A DNA stretch of 64,000 nucleotides from Panorpa germanica. Its lineage: Eukaryota; Arthropoda; Insecta; Mecoptera; Panorpidae. The notes beneath the pieces are model-generated. The model saw nothing but the letters and a program-made list of their open reading frames with translations, had not been told where the DNA came from and did not search any database. The stretch covers positions 7,626,001 through 7,690,000 of the forward strand of contig OY783212.1 of assembly GCA_963678705.1 (NCBI GenBank). Direction: 5' to 3'. Of the stretch, positions 47,632 through 58,328 are shown piece by piece (position 1 is the stretch's first letter; every line of letters starts with the position of its first letter). Position numbers and translations under genes: made by a program.

Positions 47632-49225
47632 GAAGTGAAGGAAAGGTAAAGAGAAACTATCACTTGGACAGTTTGCTTCAGAGGATGAAATATTAGGAAT
47701 AAAAAATGTAACAGGTATAAGAAAGGTGCAAATCTGGGACTTTGCTAAAAATCACTTCGATACGACCCTGTTCAGTGGTAGCATTAAGCCTGAATATTAA
47801 TAATTTGGAGATTTAAAACTGGATAACAAAAGTATAATACTAACTGGGATAAGTGACATTTAAGTAATTTAAAATTGAAAAAAGTTACCAAAAACGCTTC
47901 GAAAATTATTAACCCCTTAAAGGTTAATACGGCTCTGAGAACATTCTTAATAAACAATATTAAGTGCATGCGGCTGGACCCTAATGGAAGATTGCATCAT
48001 TCTGTCGTCTTGATATAATCGATCTCTTTTCTCTCCTGATTGCTTTCAGAATATTCCATTTTACAGCTACTATCGATACAGCGAGACGATATCGTTGCGT
48101 TTTACAACATATTGATAAACATCTTTTAATATAAAAGCAACAGGTAAATTAATCTGACGAGAATTAGTTTCTAATTGTAATCGATTATCTCAACAAAAAG
48201 TAATTTCTTTGCAACATTGAGTAATACAGGTTTACCAACCTTCAAAGACTTTATAAAATGACGTTTAAAATATGCTTCTAGATCATGCGGTTAGTTATGT
48301 TGGCAGGACCGCCTCTAGGCTTACCCATAATACCCCGCGCACATGTCTATAACAACTGTATTAAAGTAAGGTGTGAAAATAACGAAAACTTTGAATTTGT
48401 ACATATAAATGTTCACCGACATCCAACGTAGTTTTATTTGGGTGAGCCTCAAACTTAATTCGACAGGGCGGACCACATACCATCGATCCAACTCTGTATT
48501 GTTGGGTATACTAACCGTAGGACATTTTCAATTAATCTAATGTTAATGCACGCTTTGCATGTTTGTTGATTAAATGCATATGCTGTACCCGTAACACTTG
48601 ATTGTTGCAAATACCTTTGTAAAAGTTGAACTAAATCTAGGGTAATAAAATAAACTAGAATGTCAGAAACATTGAAAAATGTGCGTTTTGTACATTAATT
48701 TGCATACTCGAACGTTCTCGTAACATAATCGATATTTGCAACATATTATAATTATTGTGTTTTTAAAACTGTGAATTTCTTTATACGTATGAATATAGCT
48801 ATAACAAGAAAAAAGTAAATATACAAAATAACATTTTCAATCTTCATCCTATTCAGCGCAAACCAATATTTTTAGAATATTAGTAGCTTATCAACATTGT
48901 TCCACGGTGAAAATGAAAGTGAAAACACTATCAAAGAGAAATTACAAACGTACAAAAAGAAAAGTCTTCTTTAGCGAAGAAGAATAAACGCAAATTTGTA
49001 AAAGACGCTGTTACATTTCTTCACTCAGAGTAATTCTCATGGGCATTGTAAAACACAAGCAATCAGACACTTATCCCACTCTCGATTCGAAATATACCTA
49101 CTTTACATAAAATAGCGGATTCCATGAATATTCGTAAGACGAAGCCAATTCATTTCCATCTCTCTCGGTCTGAAATTTAGTGAGAGACCCAATAAACAAT
49201 TGAGGAAAATAATTCCTTAGCATAG
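47632..49225. other. AT-rich non-coding stretch
   Basis: Includes GTTAATACGGCTCTGAGAAC at about 47922-47941, which may be an isolated end of the element seen at 37897. No gene. Confidence 0.5.
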
Positions 49226-49550
49226 GCTTTGGAATGAAGAAGGAAGGGGGTGCATTTGCACTTCTTCATCAAAGTTTATAAAAAAAAAATGTTTGATATC
49301 AGTCATTGTTTGAATAAAAACCTAAGGAGTAGATCGTTGTCCAAATTTGTTCAACACCTTGTCCATGAATTCATGTCCTCCTCCACCTTTTCCCATGAAC
49401 ACTAAGCATGCATCTCCTTGATGCAGATATACATCTCTGAAAGTAATCCTTCCAAATCATTGCTAAATGTGATTAGGCATCACAAAACTTGTGGCCTTCT
49501 TCCTGAATATCTTCAAATGGTAGAATTAGATGTTTGATACATATGGAATG
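49226..49550. repeat. Dispersed repeat related to 2.87-3.24 kb
   Basis: GTCATTGTTTGAATAAAAAC (about 49302-49321) and TCCAAATTTGTTCAACACCT (49340 onward) match the first locus in the same order. On the minus strand, 49340-49400 reads FMGKGGGGHEFMDKVLNKFG without a stop, while the sequence upstream is broken by stops. The shared DKVLNKFG suggests a decayed protein-coding element. Confidence 0.45.
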
Positions 49551-50773
49551 AAGACTAGTTAATTAGTTATAAGATTTAATATTATTATAATTATTCTTTA
49601 ATTTAGTGAACTATGCTTTTTTACAAATCGTTATTAGTTTTTGACAAATCATCAACGTTTTCCTCTTTGGTTAAAGTATAATAGTTTATTACTATTACTA
49701 TAATAGAATATTGTTAAGGAAGGTACAATCTAGGTCTCTGTTGAAACACTTTTTCAATAGATCAAATCAAACTTGAGTTACATGCAATTAAACATTAGCT
49801 AATTTCGGAGTTAATTTTTAAATATTTACAAAAAAATATTATTTTTTTTTTTTGTAAACTTTTTTTCTTCAAATTTTGATTATTGTATTTACACGGCGTT
49901 GGCAGCCGACGCACTTTTTCCACTACAAAAATATTCAGAGATAAATGCCCTTAAGGATTTATTATTAATTAGTAGGTAACATTTCTGAGTAGTATTTAAA
50001 TAATTTAGCAAACATTAAGCCGTGATTAGAAAGACCAAAGTTTAGTTTGGGTCTGACTAAAATCAACTATGTCTATTGGATTTATTTGATTAATGATAAT
50101 TGTGTAGGATAAGAATTATGTGTATTTTGGATTAGCAATTAATATAAAGTAACAACGCGTTATTGTACCTATGGAATATTGTATTTTAAGAAATAAACTT
50201 TTAATAAGTGAATTAAAATTTGTCTTAATTCTACATACATAACATGACACGTTTATAAAGTTTTTTGCGGACGCTCATGACTAATACCATACATACATTC
50301 TCACATATTACAATCTCGTTACGGTCCATTCCAACTTTTGATATGTGATAGAGCTATACTCGTACTTGGAGTGTTATCCTCGGATCCCTACACTTGTATC
50401 AGGATGTTAATACTCAGGTAATAATAGTTATTATAATTTTATTTGCACATCGCACATCGTACATCGGCCGCGGGCGAGTGGTCGGTACACGTGACATCTG
50501 CCAGGTAATGGGCCGACTTAGAAAATAACGTGAGTACGCTACATATTAAACATACGAATACACGCATACTCGCATTGCAATGATGACCAAATTAAATATA
50601 CATATATGAATGTATTTTGTAGATTTTATCACCCTAATTGGTTTTTAAGTATAAAAAATAAAAAGTTAAAATTTCCTAAATGTAATTTAATGAGAGGCTT
50701 TACTAGGAAGATATTCTTATTATACGATGATTTTAATAGACATTTATTATTGATTTATTTTTATTAAATGACA
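49551..50773. other. AT-rich non-coding stretch
   Basis: One ATACTCGTA at 50356-50364. A GC-richer spot at 50460-50515 (GGCCGCGGGCGAGTGGTCGG) is unassigned. No gene. Confidence 0.55.
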
Positions 50774-51376
50774 AATGGGCTTGTGTCCTCATTTTTTAGT
50801 GGTCGATTTTTCAATTGTTGATTGAAATTGATGTTAATAAATGTGTATTGGCGTGTCTATTTTATTAAATATCTAAATATTGACGGAGATATAGCAATTG
50901 TAGTTTTAGCGCTAGAAATGATCGGCCATATTTGTATGACGTGAAATGCATTTTAATGTCAGTTATTTGTTGAGTAGGTCAGTGCTGTGGTAAAGTTCTG
51001 TAGCTGTTGGTAGTCAAATAATAAAGTCAAGTCAAAGAATAATAAGTTTTTATTTTATTTAACCCTGCTAAGGCAGACATAATATTGGAATTCTATTGTT
51101 CCTTGAAATAGCTGTAAATATTATTTGATATTTTGATATATAAATACATATAGCAGAGATTTATGAGCTGTAAGGTTGGTAACCTTACACAAGGATTGTG
51201 ATGTCACATTTATACCTTTAATAATTAAAGAGACAAAATGACTTTTTTAATTGTTAATAGCTCTTAACATATAAGGAGTTATTAAAAAATAATTGAACAT
51301 TTGAGGTTCTAGTAACCCACTTTATCAATATATAGTACAGTTTTATAGAAATTAAGACATAGGACACAAGCCCATT
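50774..51376 (-). mobile_element. AATGGGCTTGTGTCC-ended element, copy D (inverted)
   Basis: Starts AATGGGCTTGTGTCCTCATT and ends AGGACACAAGCCCATT. It is the reverse complement of A and B and very similar to C. It lacks the ATTAAAAGTTTTA segment and part of the middle, so each copy has its own deletions. Flanks do not show a duplicated target. Confidence 0.75.
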
Positions 51377-51792
51377 CTAATTTTTTTGATATATTTTTCA
51401 CTGATCGCCATATAATATAAAACTTAATTGATATTCGGAAAAGAAAGCATTGAAATTAAGATTAATTCTTCATTAAGTGCACCAGCTTGTTACATGTGCT
51501 TATGAAACTCGTTCAAAAATTTAATTAAAACAACAACATAAAAGTAGATTTTGAGATTATCAAATTCATTAAAAGTCCCCGCTTGTCTTATTAAGTATAA
51601 AATAAATAATAATATTTAATGGAAATAATTATGAAATAAAAAATAATAACATTTTTGCTTTAACAATATAACAAGCTAATGAAACTGCACGCAGGTACAG
51701 GCTGAAGCAAAACCTTTATTGAAATTTTCATATACTCGTATGTAAAAAGACACTTTGGAAGTTAATTATTTATAGATACTTTCATAAATATA
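51377..51792. other. AT-rich non-coding stretch
   Basis: One ATACTCGTA at 51732-51740. Nothing else. Confidence 0.6.
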
Positions 51793-51944
51793 CGAGGTTT
51801 GTTCAAAAAGTTATTATTAAACGAGTTATTTTGTACAAAAATTTCTTTCGTAAGTTGGTAGCACTGTACTGAGTTACTATGCCAAAATTGAGCAAGATCG
51901 GCCAACTGACTTACAAATTCTCATTACTTTTTGAACAGACCTCA
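51793..51944. mobile_element. Small mariner-derived MITE
   Basis: Left end CGAGGTTTGTTCAAAAAGTT and right end (read inward) TGAGGTCTGTTCAAAAAGTA are inverted counterparts of at least 20 bases with two or three mismatches. TA flanks both ends (51791-51792 and 51945-51946). GAGGTCTGTTCAAAAAGTA-type ends are common to insect mariner elements. The 152 bp retains only end and untranslated sequence. Confidence 0.75.
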
Positions 51945-52393
51945 TATATATTTATAATACTTACTTATAAAATTTACTTCTAAAGTGTATTTTACGTAAC
52001 ATTACAAAAGTTATCTGTTTTTACGTTACGTAAAGGATTTTACCTAATTTACAACGTTTTGTGATCTATTCTAATTTTTATTATGTTTATTTGACATTTT
52101 TCACAATAACATACTCATAAATCTTCTTAACATGAACTTATTAAGGATTACACAATTTTGACATTTTTGAAATCCTTTTTGAGGATTGAAGGCTTTTACA
52201 AGTTTTGCTTAGTAAAATACTAATTAGTAATTAAACAAAAGGTGTAACAGAAAATATCTCTAAAAATCTTATCCGAAACATGTATTTATTATTAATTGCA
52301 TAAGGCAACCTTTAGTAAAATTAGTAGGCAGTGCCGTATCATCACTTTAGCTAGTGGAGCAGTCCTGCAAGAATCATAGTTATCAAGTGATGC
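51945..52393. other. AT-rich non-coding stretch
   Basis: Nothing clear. The last 65 bases may be the outer flank of the inverted repeat that follows. Confidence 0.55.
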
Positions 52394-52671
52394 CATAGAG
52401 ATATAAGAATAGAGTGCGCAAAGGGTACGGTCGCGTGTAAGAGAATACGATAAAGGCAAAGAGAGAGATAGCTGCCGAGTATCCTATATGTCTCCTTCTA
52501 ACCGAACCGTTGCTGCTGGCTTAGCTGATTGGCGGTGAGGTAGGGGGTAATCAAGCAAACAGACGCAGTACTCGGCTAGAATGAGACACAGAGGATACTC
52601 GTCAGCTATCTCTGTCTTTGCCTTTATAGCAGTATTCCGTCTCTTGTGCACTCTATTCTTATACCTCTATA
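52394..52671. repeat. Large inverted repeat, about 90-100-bp arms
   Basis: The left arm (52394-52494; ATAAGAATAGAGTGCGCAA, ATAAAGGCAAAGAGAGAGAT, GAGTATCCTATATGTCTC) is repeated in reverse complement in the right arm (52583-52671). The spacer is about 88 bases. Identity is roughly 80 percent by eye. A transcript through it would form a long hairpin. Its structure suits a foldback-type MITE, but no target duplication was found. The short frame at 52581-52874 overlaps the right arm and is not called. Confidence 0.65.
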
Positions 52672-52939
52672 AGTGCAGCAGAAATTATATTTATGAGTGG
52701 AGAGTTATGATTAGAATACAATGTATATGGCGAATCAAAAACATAAGAAAATCAATAGTAGTAGTGGCCCAATTGCAGATTCTGCACCACTGGCAACACT
52801 ATTGTTGTTACGCTACTGGCAGGAGTTACATTAGTACTCCCTTTTCCCTACAATATACCTGCAACGGGATTTAATTTACTAAATATCCTGTTGCATTTAA
52901 TCTAGACCGACATCGATTATGGTCTTCGCCGTAATCTAC

Positions 52940-53238
52940 TCTCGCAGGGTATTTTGACATTCTGGGTTCTCGGTTCTCGCTTCTTGCTTCTTGGTTGCTG
53001 GTGTAGTCACTATCCACAAGTGTCTGTAAGTGTTTGGCCTCCGCGTTTCTGTTTGCGTTCGCGAACGAGTGTAATTAGAGTGGATAATGACGTGCGGCTA
53101 ATCACTCCGCCATTGGCCTACAGCCTACACACCGCAACTTGCACCGCAGTTGCCGGAGACAGAGACGAAGACCATGAGTGTCGAGTCCACCATGTACTAT
53201 GCAAAGAATTGGTGGAGAACTGGAAGAATGAAGACCTG
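52940..53238 (+). other. Candidate 5' exon of an unidentified gene
   Basis: This is the most CpG-rich patch in the window (about 53039-53185, including TTTGCGTTCGCGAACG). It ends in CTG|GTAAGC, a strong splice-donor match at 53239. An ATG at 53174 in the context GAAGACCATGAG opens 21 codons (MSVESTMYYAKNWWRTGRMK then T) up to that donor in phase 2. Another frame is open from 52954 to the donor and ends ELVENWKNEDL in phase 0. I recognise neither peptide. A CpG-rich leader, Kozak-like ATG and donor resemble the first exon of a gene continuing to the right, but no matching downstream exon was found in the window. It could also be part of a repeat. Confidence 0.3.
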
Positions 53239-53239
53239 G

Positions 53240-53819
53240 TAAGCTCTAACACTAGTAGATGTAGATGCATGCATATATTGTACACGCTATACTAATATAG
53301 ATTGTTTATCATTGAAACAACTTTGTTAATTCATTCTTTTTATATCTGTTATATGGTCTTTCATTCTTTCAACAAGAGCACCAATATTTAGTGTCCACAA
53401 ACAACCGTCATTGCGGTGACTTTTGACAGATATTGTGTTTCATTACTAACCTCAGAGTTTCTACTTTCGATTGACATAAAAATTTCACCTTTTTTTATGA
53501 AAATATTTCGTTTTTCTGTGGATTTAAAATAACACCTCTTGTTGAAAGAGAGATGGATCATAGGAGTCTGCAAATAGAAGATACCGGCCACTATGTTAGT
53601 AGTTATTTATGATAAACTCACTCTAAACATAATATAAATCAATATTTTACTGTACTGTCAAATTTTCTGCAGACGTCCATGTTTTGAAGATAGTACCAGC
53701 TTTTAGCGGATAAGATATAATCAGTGTGATTTTAGAAGTTTAACAAAAACCTAAATATTTAGTGGGAACTTTTACTATTCTTTCTTGAAAGTTTCATTTC
53801 GATTTTGTTGCTTTCCATT
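53240..53819. other. AT-rich non-coding stretch
   Basis: Nothing supported; intron if the exon call at 53174-53238 is right. Confidence 0.5.
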
Positions 53820-54092
53820 CTAATGATTTTTCTTTTTAGCGATTATCATAAAAATATATGCAGTTGCAAATTGATAATAAACAATTTGATGAAGTGTCCT
53901 GTTTTGTGACGTTTCTATCACTTCAATTATATTTCGCATCAACTTTATGTTCATTTGCAAAACCGATAAAATAGATATTTCATATGAACGACTTTGAGAA
54001 ACTGAAATGAAAAAGAACTCTTTCATGACAAAAAAATCATACACATCTTTAATATGATGGCAAAGTGACTCCAAAAGGTTTACTGAGGGCAA
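53820..54092 (-). repeat. Dispersed repeat with coding-like frame, copy 2
   Basis: The 90-codon minus-strand frame contains LLESLCHHIKDVYDF, MKEF, SRSYEISILS and IEVIETSQN. It aligns with the frame at 24410-24664, differing by conservative changes (I/L, E/K, N/D) and a gap of about ten codons that keeps the frame. After IEV, this copy continues for 37 codons while the 24 kb copy stops. DNA similarity also extends past the frame (GATAGAAACGTCACAAAA). Function unknown; the N-terminal CxxC of copy 1 is not present here. Confidence 0.5.
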
Positions 54093-55130
54093 TTTCCCTA
54101 TCCAATAAGATGTGAACTAAAAAAAGCGATCGCACTAAATTACAATTTTACGAACATTTATATAACCTCGAAGAGATAATCTTTTTCCAAAATCGCAGAA
54201 TTCACTTCATCCAACATAACTTTGTTAGAGAGGCAAATGGCAGGATGGAGCTACATGCAAGTCCATGATACGAGTATAAGACATCACGCAATAAGTTCAT
54301 AGGATCGCACACAGATGGCGCCACTATTGATATCTCTCTACTAATGTAGCTAGCTTATTTGAAACTTCTCTTACAGAGCAAAATTCAGTTTGTTATCACA
54401 TACGAGTATATACATACAATTTTATAAACATTAATTATGAAAATGTACAAACTCTATTCAATTAATGAACACACAATTCATGAAGAATCACCTTAACGTC
54501 AAGCTTTACTTCTGCACTCCCATCCACTGTTCGCTCACACCATAGTAAAAATGAAGCAGGTAAGCTGACTTAAAAATTAACATTCCTCAGACTAATTTAG
54601 TTTTTTTTATTAAGTTTTTTGCAATCAATGCGTGATCCAATTAGAATACTAGAATCACGATCTTCTCCGAGTGTCACATCAACAAGACCGACATCTAACG
54701 AGTAAAATTATAAACAAATAAATCAAGGTACTGTTTTTGCTTTTCTAAAAAACCTAATGGTAATTAAGGTGAGTTTATACTCGTAAATAAGAAGAACTAG
54801 AGCATTTATGTATATTTATGTTTATGCGATGTATAATTAATCTTCATAAAAACAATTAATAGAAAAAAAAGATGGATGTGCGTAGTTTTGTCGGTATTTA
54901 AAAGAACAATTATGAAAATTAACTAGAAACACGTAATTTTAACGTAATTTAAATGATTACTACGTGAAGTAATTTCATTTCTAATTTCTAATGCAGAATT
55001 TGCGCGAAATAATCTTGAAGAAGTTTTTTCATTGATAATCTGGTTTTTTAAAGAGAAAAAATACGTAATCCGAAGAATACCGAGTAAAAATACAATAGTT
55101 TGCTTGAAAAACAAATGCTCATTAAAAAGC
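54093..55130. other. AT-rich non-coding stretch
   Basis: Three ATACTCGTA sites (54269-54277, 54401-54409, 54777-54785) within about 520 bases. An ATGAAGCAG|GTAAGC phrase at about 54551 resembles a tiny exon end, but nothing else supports a gene. Confidence 0.45.
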
Positions 55131-55290
55131 AATGCTTTATCAATATACGAAATTCAGATTTTTCCATTGTTTTGAAAATTACAAAAGTAGCATCACTAAA
55201 ACCATTCTAAACCGTGAACTATTGGTCGGAATGTCAAGAAATTTGGACACATATCGTTCGAAAATTGTAAAAATCATATTCTTTGTCAAT
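55131..55290 (+). repeat. Dispersed repeat shared with 14.22 kb, longer copy
   Basis: TATCAATATACGAAATTCAG, ATTTTTCCATTGTTTTGAAAA, AAAGTAGCATCAC and GACACATATCGTTCGAA match 14221-14325 in order. This copy has about 60 extra bases between the last two blocks. Parent element unknown. Confidence 0.55.
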
Positions 55291-55909
55291 AGTGGTTCCA
55301 TCTATATTTCATCATACAAACTTATCTTTACTTTAAAGATGACAGCACGAATTGGGGAAAGAGTGTTAATTATCTTTATATAGGGAGTGAGGGGGTTAAT
55401 GTCAAGTTCTAGCCCCGGTTCGAAAAATACATATATACCAGTTTAACTATTTATTACTATCTTATTTATTTATTATCAATATAATTATCTTTAAACTGTA
55501 TCATATAAAATAGTTGAAGTATAATTCAACTAAACTGTAAAAATATTTAATGTTATTAGCAGAATCCAGTTATTTTAATTGATAATTTATTTAATTGCAT
55601 GATTTTATTACTAAAAGATAAGTTTATACACTGTCATTTAACTTTAGTATCAAATACAGTTGTTAGTTCATTTAATTTTTATACAAAATAATTAATATAA
55701 GTAATATTAGATTTTATTACATACATATAAATATTTTATAAACATATATGTCTAACACAAAGGTCGGCTTAGGGATAGAACCCATTGAGAAATAATACCA
55801 CGCGATTTTAATTTTATATACTAAAACTTACCTAGCACACACTGCGGATAAATTCATCTGCGTTTATATGCAGTACTTGACTCGGCTAAGAACTGTTTTT
55901 ATACTGTTG
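55291..55909. other. AT-rich non-coding stretch
   Basis: Nothing supported on either strand. Confidence 0.6.
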
Positions 55910-55911
55910 TA

Positions 55912-56816
55912 CAGGGTGTCCAGAAAGGGTATTGGGTATTTGTTTTCGCGCCATATTTGAAACGGGGCGTCTAAAGGGTGCGGGGAGGGGTTCGTGGCGT
56001 CCGCCATTCTGTGGAGTTTTAGTCACGATGGAACAGTACTCGGGGATGCATCGCGCATTTTGCGTACGAGCGTATTATCGTAATGGTGATTCAAAGTTAA
56101 CAACGTTAACTGTAAGGTACAATAAAGACCTAGGAGGCTCAAATTTTAATATGAGATAATCTAGACACTCCTTTATAAAATTTATATAACGTTTTTATTA
56201 GGAGCCTTAAGGGGGCCACACTAGAGCCATGCATTCAATGGGTTGCAGAAGATAAGTTACATTCAACAATGACATAGCATGCTTACAACGTTAACTAAAG
56301 ACCTAGGAGGCGAAATTTTTTGGTCCCAGAGTTGCAGGAGTTTGCAGGTTTCAACTCAAGAACGTGGTTCCAGCAAGATGGGGCCACTTGCCATACCTCA
56401 AATAACTCAATGGAAGTTGTTAACGAGTTATTCCCTAATAAAGTCATTTCGCGAAGGGGTAACATCAACTGGCCTCCCAGAAGCCCCGACCTTAGCCCGC
56501 TTGACTATTTTGCATAGGGATACCTTAAAAGTAAGGTTTATCAAAACAATCCGACGAATCTAACCCAGTTAAAGCAAAACATCAGGTCAGAAATGGCAGC
56601 AATATCGATAGCTATGTGTCAACGTGTTATCGCCAATCTTCGTTTCCGTTTAGAAGAGTGCCAGCAACGTAACGGTCATCATTTGGATAACGTCATCTTT
56701 TCCAAATAATTCTCCAATTCATATGCTAATAATAAACAATAAACTTTTTTATTGCATACAAATAATTTTTGTTTCATTGAACTTACAAATACCCGATACC
56801 CTTTCTGGACACCGTG
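55912..56816 (+). mobile_element. Defective mariner-like element, rosa-like DD41D type
   Basis: Left end CAGGGTGTCCAGAAAGGGTA and right end (inward) CACGGTGTCCAGAAAGGGTA are inverted repeats of about 30 bp with two differences, flanked by TA (55910-55911 and 56817-56818). The element is 905 bp, against roughly 1.3 kb for an intact mariner. Transposase remnants are on the plus strand. In the catalytic part, 41 residues separate the Asp of QDGATCH from the Asp of SPLDY, the spacing reported for rosa mariners. A direct repeat of about 35 bp (CAACGTTAACT ... CCTAGGAGGC) at 56099 and 56285 marks an internal rearrangement. Confidence 0.85.
56028..56710 (+). pseudogene. Broken mariner transposase
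   Basis: The transposase cuts and pastes the element through its terminal repeats. ATG at 56028 starts MEQYSGMHRAFCVRAYYRNG, matching the N-terminal DNA-binding start of such proteins, and the match stops after about 25 residues. After a rearranged stretch (about 56095-56310) with stops, coding resumes as VPELQEFAG, WFQQDGATCHTSNNSMEVV and INWPPRSPDLSPLDYF, holding the second and third catalytic aspartates. A stop (TTTTGCATAG near 56512-56516) interrupts what would be LWGYLKSK; a shifted frame continues with GYLKSKVYQNNPTNLTQLKQ and ends at about 56710. The first catalytic Asp is lost, so no activity is possible. Confidence 0.8.
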
Positions 56817-56818
56817 TA

Positions 56819-57848
56819 TTTATATATCTTGTTATGTTAAGGGATGTTCAAAGAGATGAAGCGACAGATGCATACTGCTTACAAAAAGATACGCCGACTA
56901 ATTCCGTAGTGTGTGCGTCCTCATTCAAATATATGTTCTACAAAAAGTGTTGTTTCATTTGATTCCTCAATAGGATGTAGCCCTTAGTTGCGAGAAATTA
57001 CCACCGATTAAATAATGGGATGCATTATGAAACATTTTGCAAATAGCATGAGATTTTAAGCGTCTCATATATTTCCATGGTTAGTACTGATTAGGCAGAC
57101 ACCTAACCTCAAATTTTGTGAAACTATATACCGTACTATCAAACCAGACTGTTAATTCATGATTGGTCTATTACCTATGATTCACATAATATCTATAACA
57201 AGCAGTAACCTTTTACGTCCACGTCTACCATTCATCGGATGTTAGGACGTTATTTTTTTTTAACATTAAGATAATCTGATGAATTGCAGTGCACGACAGC
57301 TGTCTCACAAGATTACTCGTTTCCCTTTTGTATAAACTCATTATAAACCAATTACTGCGTTGAACGTAACTGGTCTTGAAATAGGATCAGCCGTTAAAAT
57401 ATTTCTGTTTAATAGTTCTAAAAAAAAACACATTATTTTATGGATTAAAAAAATCTGTTTATGGCTATAAAAATATTTATAAAAGATTGCATCAAAATAA
57501 TAGCAAAACGATGCTTTTTTAACATTTATAGCTAAAAGACATTTTATATGTACAAATTATGAAAAGAACAAAGTTAGAGAACAAAGAATGTCTTAATAAT
57601 GACCTATTTCAACTTATCAGCGGAAATAGGCCGAGGATATTTTCACTACAATTTTGTTTTTGCTTTTTAACAAGTTGCAATTTATTTCAATTGATTCAAG
57701 CGCAGAATCTGTATTGGTCCATTTTTTATCTCCTCCCCTCTACGTATTGAGTAAATCGATTGAGCACATCTTATAGAGCAATTTTAATAATTATTTTAGT
57801 GATAATTGGTAATTTTTTATACCAGGCTTATACCACAAGATTTATACC
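56819..57848. other. AT-rich non-coding stretch
   Basis: No gene or repeat that I can support. The frame at 57559-57750 has no recognisable domain. Confidence 0.55.
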
Positions 57849-58328
57849 TTAAGGTGTCAACCCCACTCACTGTTTTAATATTGTATTTAAGTTATAAAGC
57901 ATATGGAATTATGCGTAGGCATTACTTGCACCATTTTTAATTTACGTTTTCTTTATTTTCCTAGAACCCCACAAGGTCCAAAGTTTCTAAATTAAAAGTA
58001 CTAAATTAGGTACTAAATTTAAAGAAGCTATAGTATATTATAACCTACAAAATGTGACAATCTGTCGAAATGCAATAGGATTCATTTTTAAAAGGAGTTT
58101 ATTGTCAGTTTGTCAAAAATAAAGAAGTAAAAACAATTCCTAATATTAATTGTTATTAAAAATATAAATTTTAATTATTCCACATTCAATTTTGTCTAAA
58201 TTAACTAAACTCAAACTAAAACAAGAATGTGACAACGAATGCTTCTTCTGAAAGTCTGAAAGCTAGGTTAAAATATTAAATAAAAACGTAAATTAAATAT
58301 GAAAACAGTGAATGGGAATGAGGCTTAA
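57849..58328. mobile_element. TTAA-flanked MITE, copy 3, long variant
   Basis: TTAAGGTGTCAACCCCACTC at the left (57849) and GTGAATGGGAATGAGGCTTAA at the right (ending 58328) are inverted ends, with TTAA at both boundaries. CACTCACTG / CAGTGAATGGG identify it with the copies at 6213 and 35340, but it is about 240 bp longer inside. Non-coding. Confidence 0.65.

Noticed and set aside
47310-47663. 117-codon minus-strand frame rich in Ser, Leu and Phe
   Set aside because: It is antisense to the purine-rich LINE ORF2 remnant on the plus strand, which explains it.
56320-56517. Separate small gene in the catalytic part of the 55.9 kb mariner
   Set aside because: It is the tail of the broken transposase; the internal ATG is only a codon within it.
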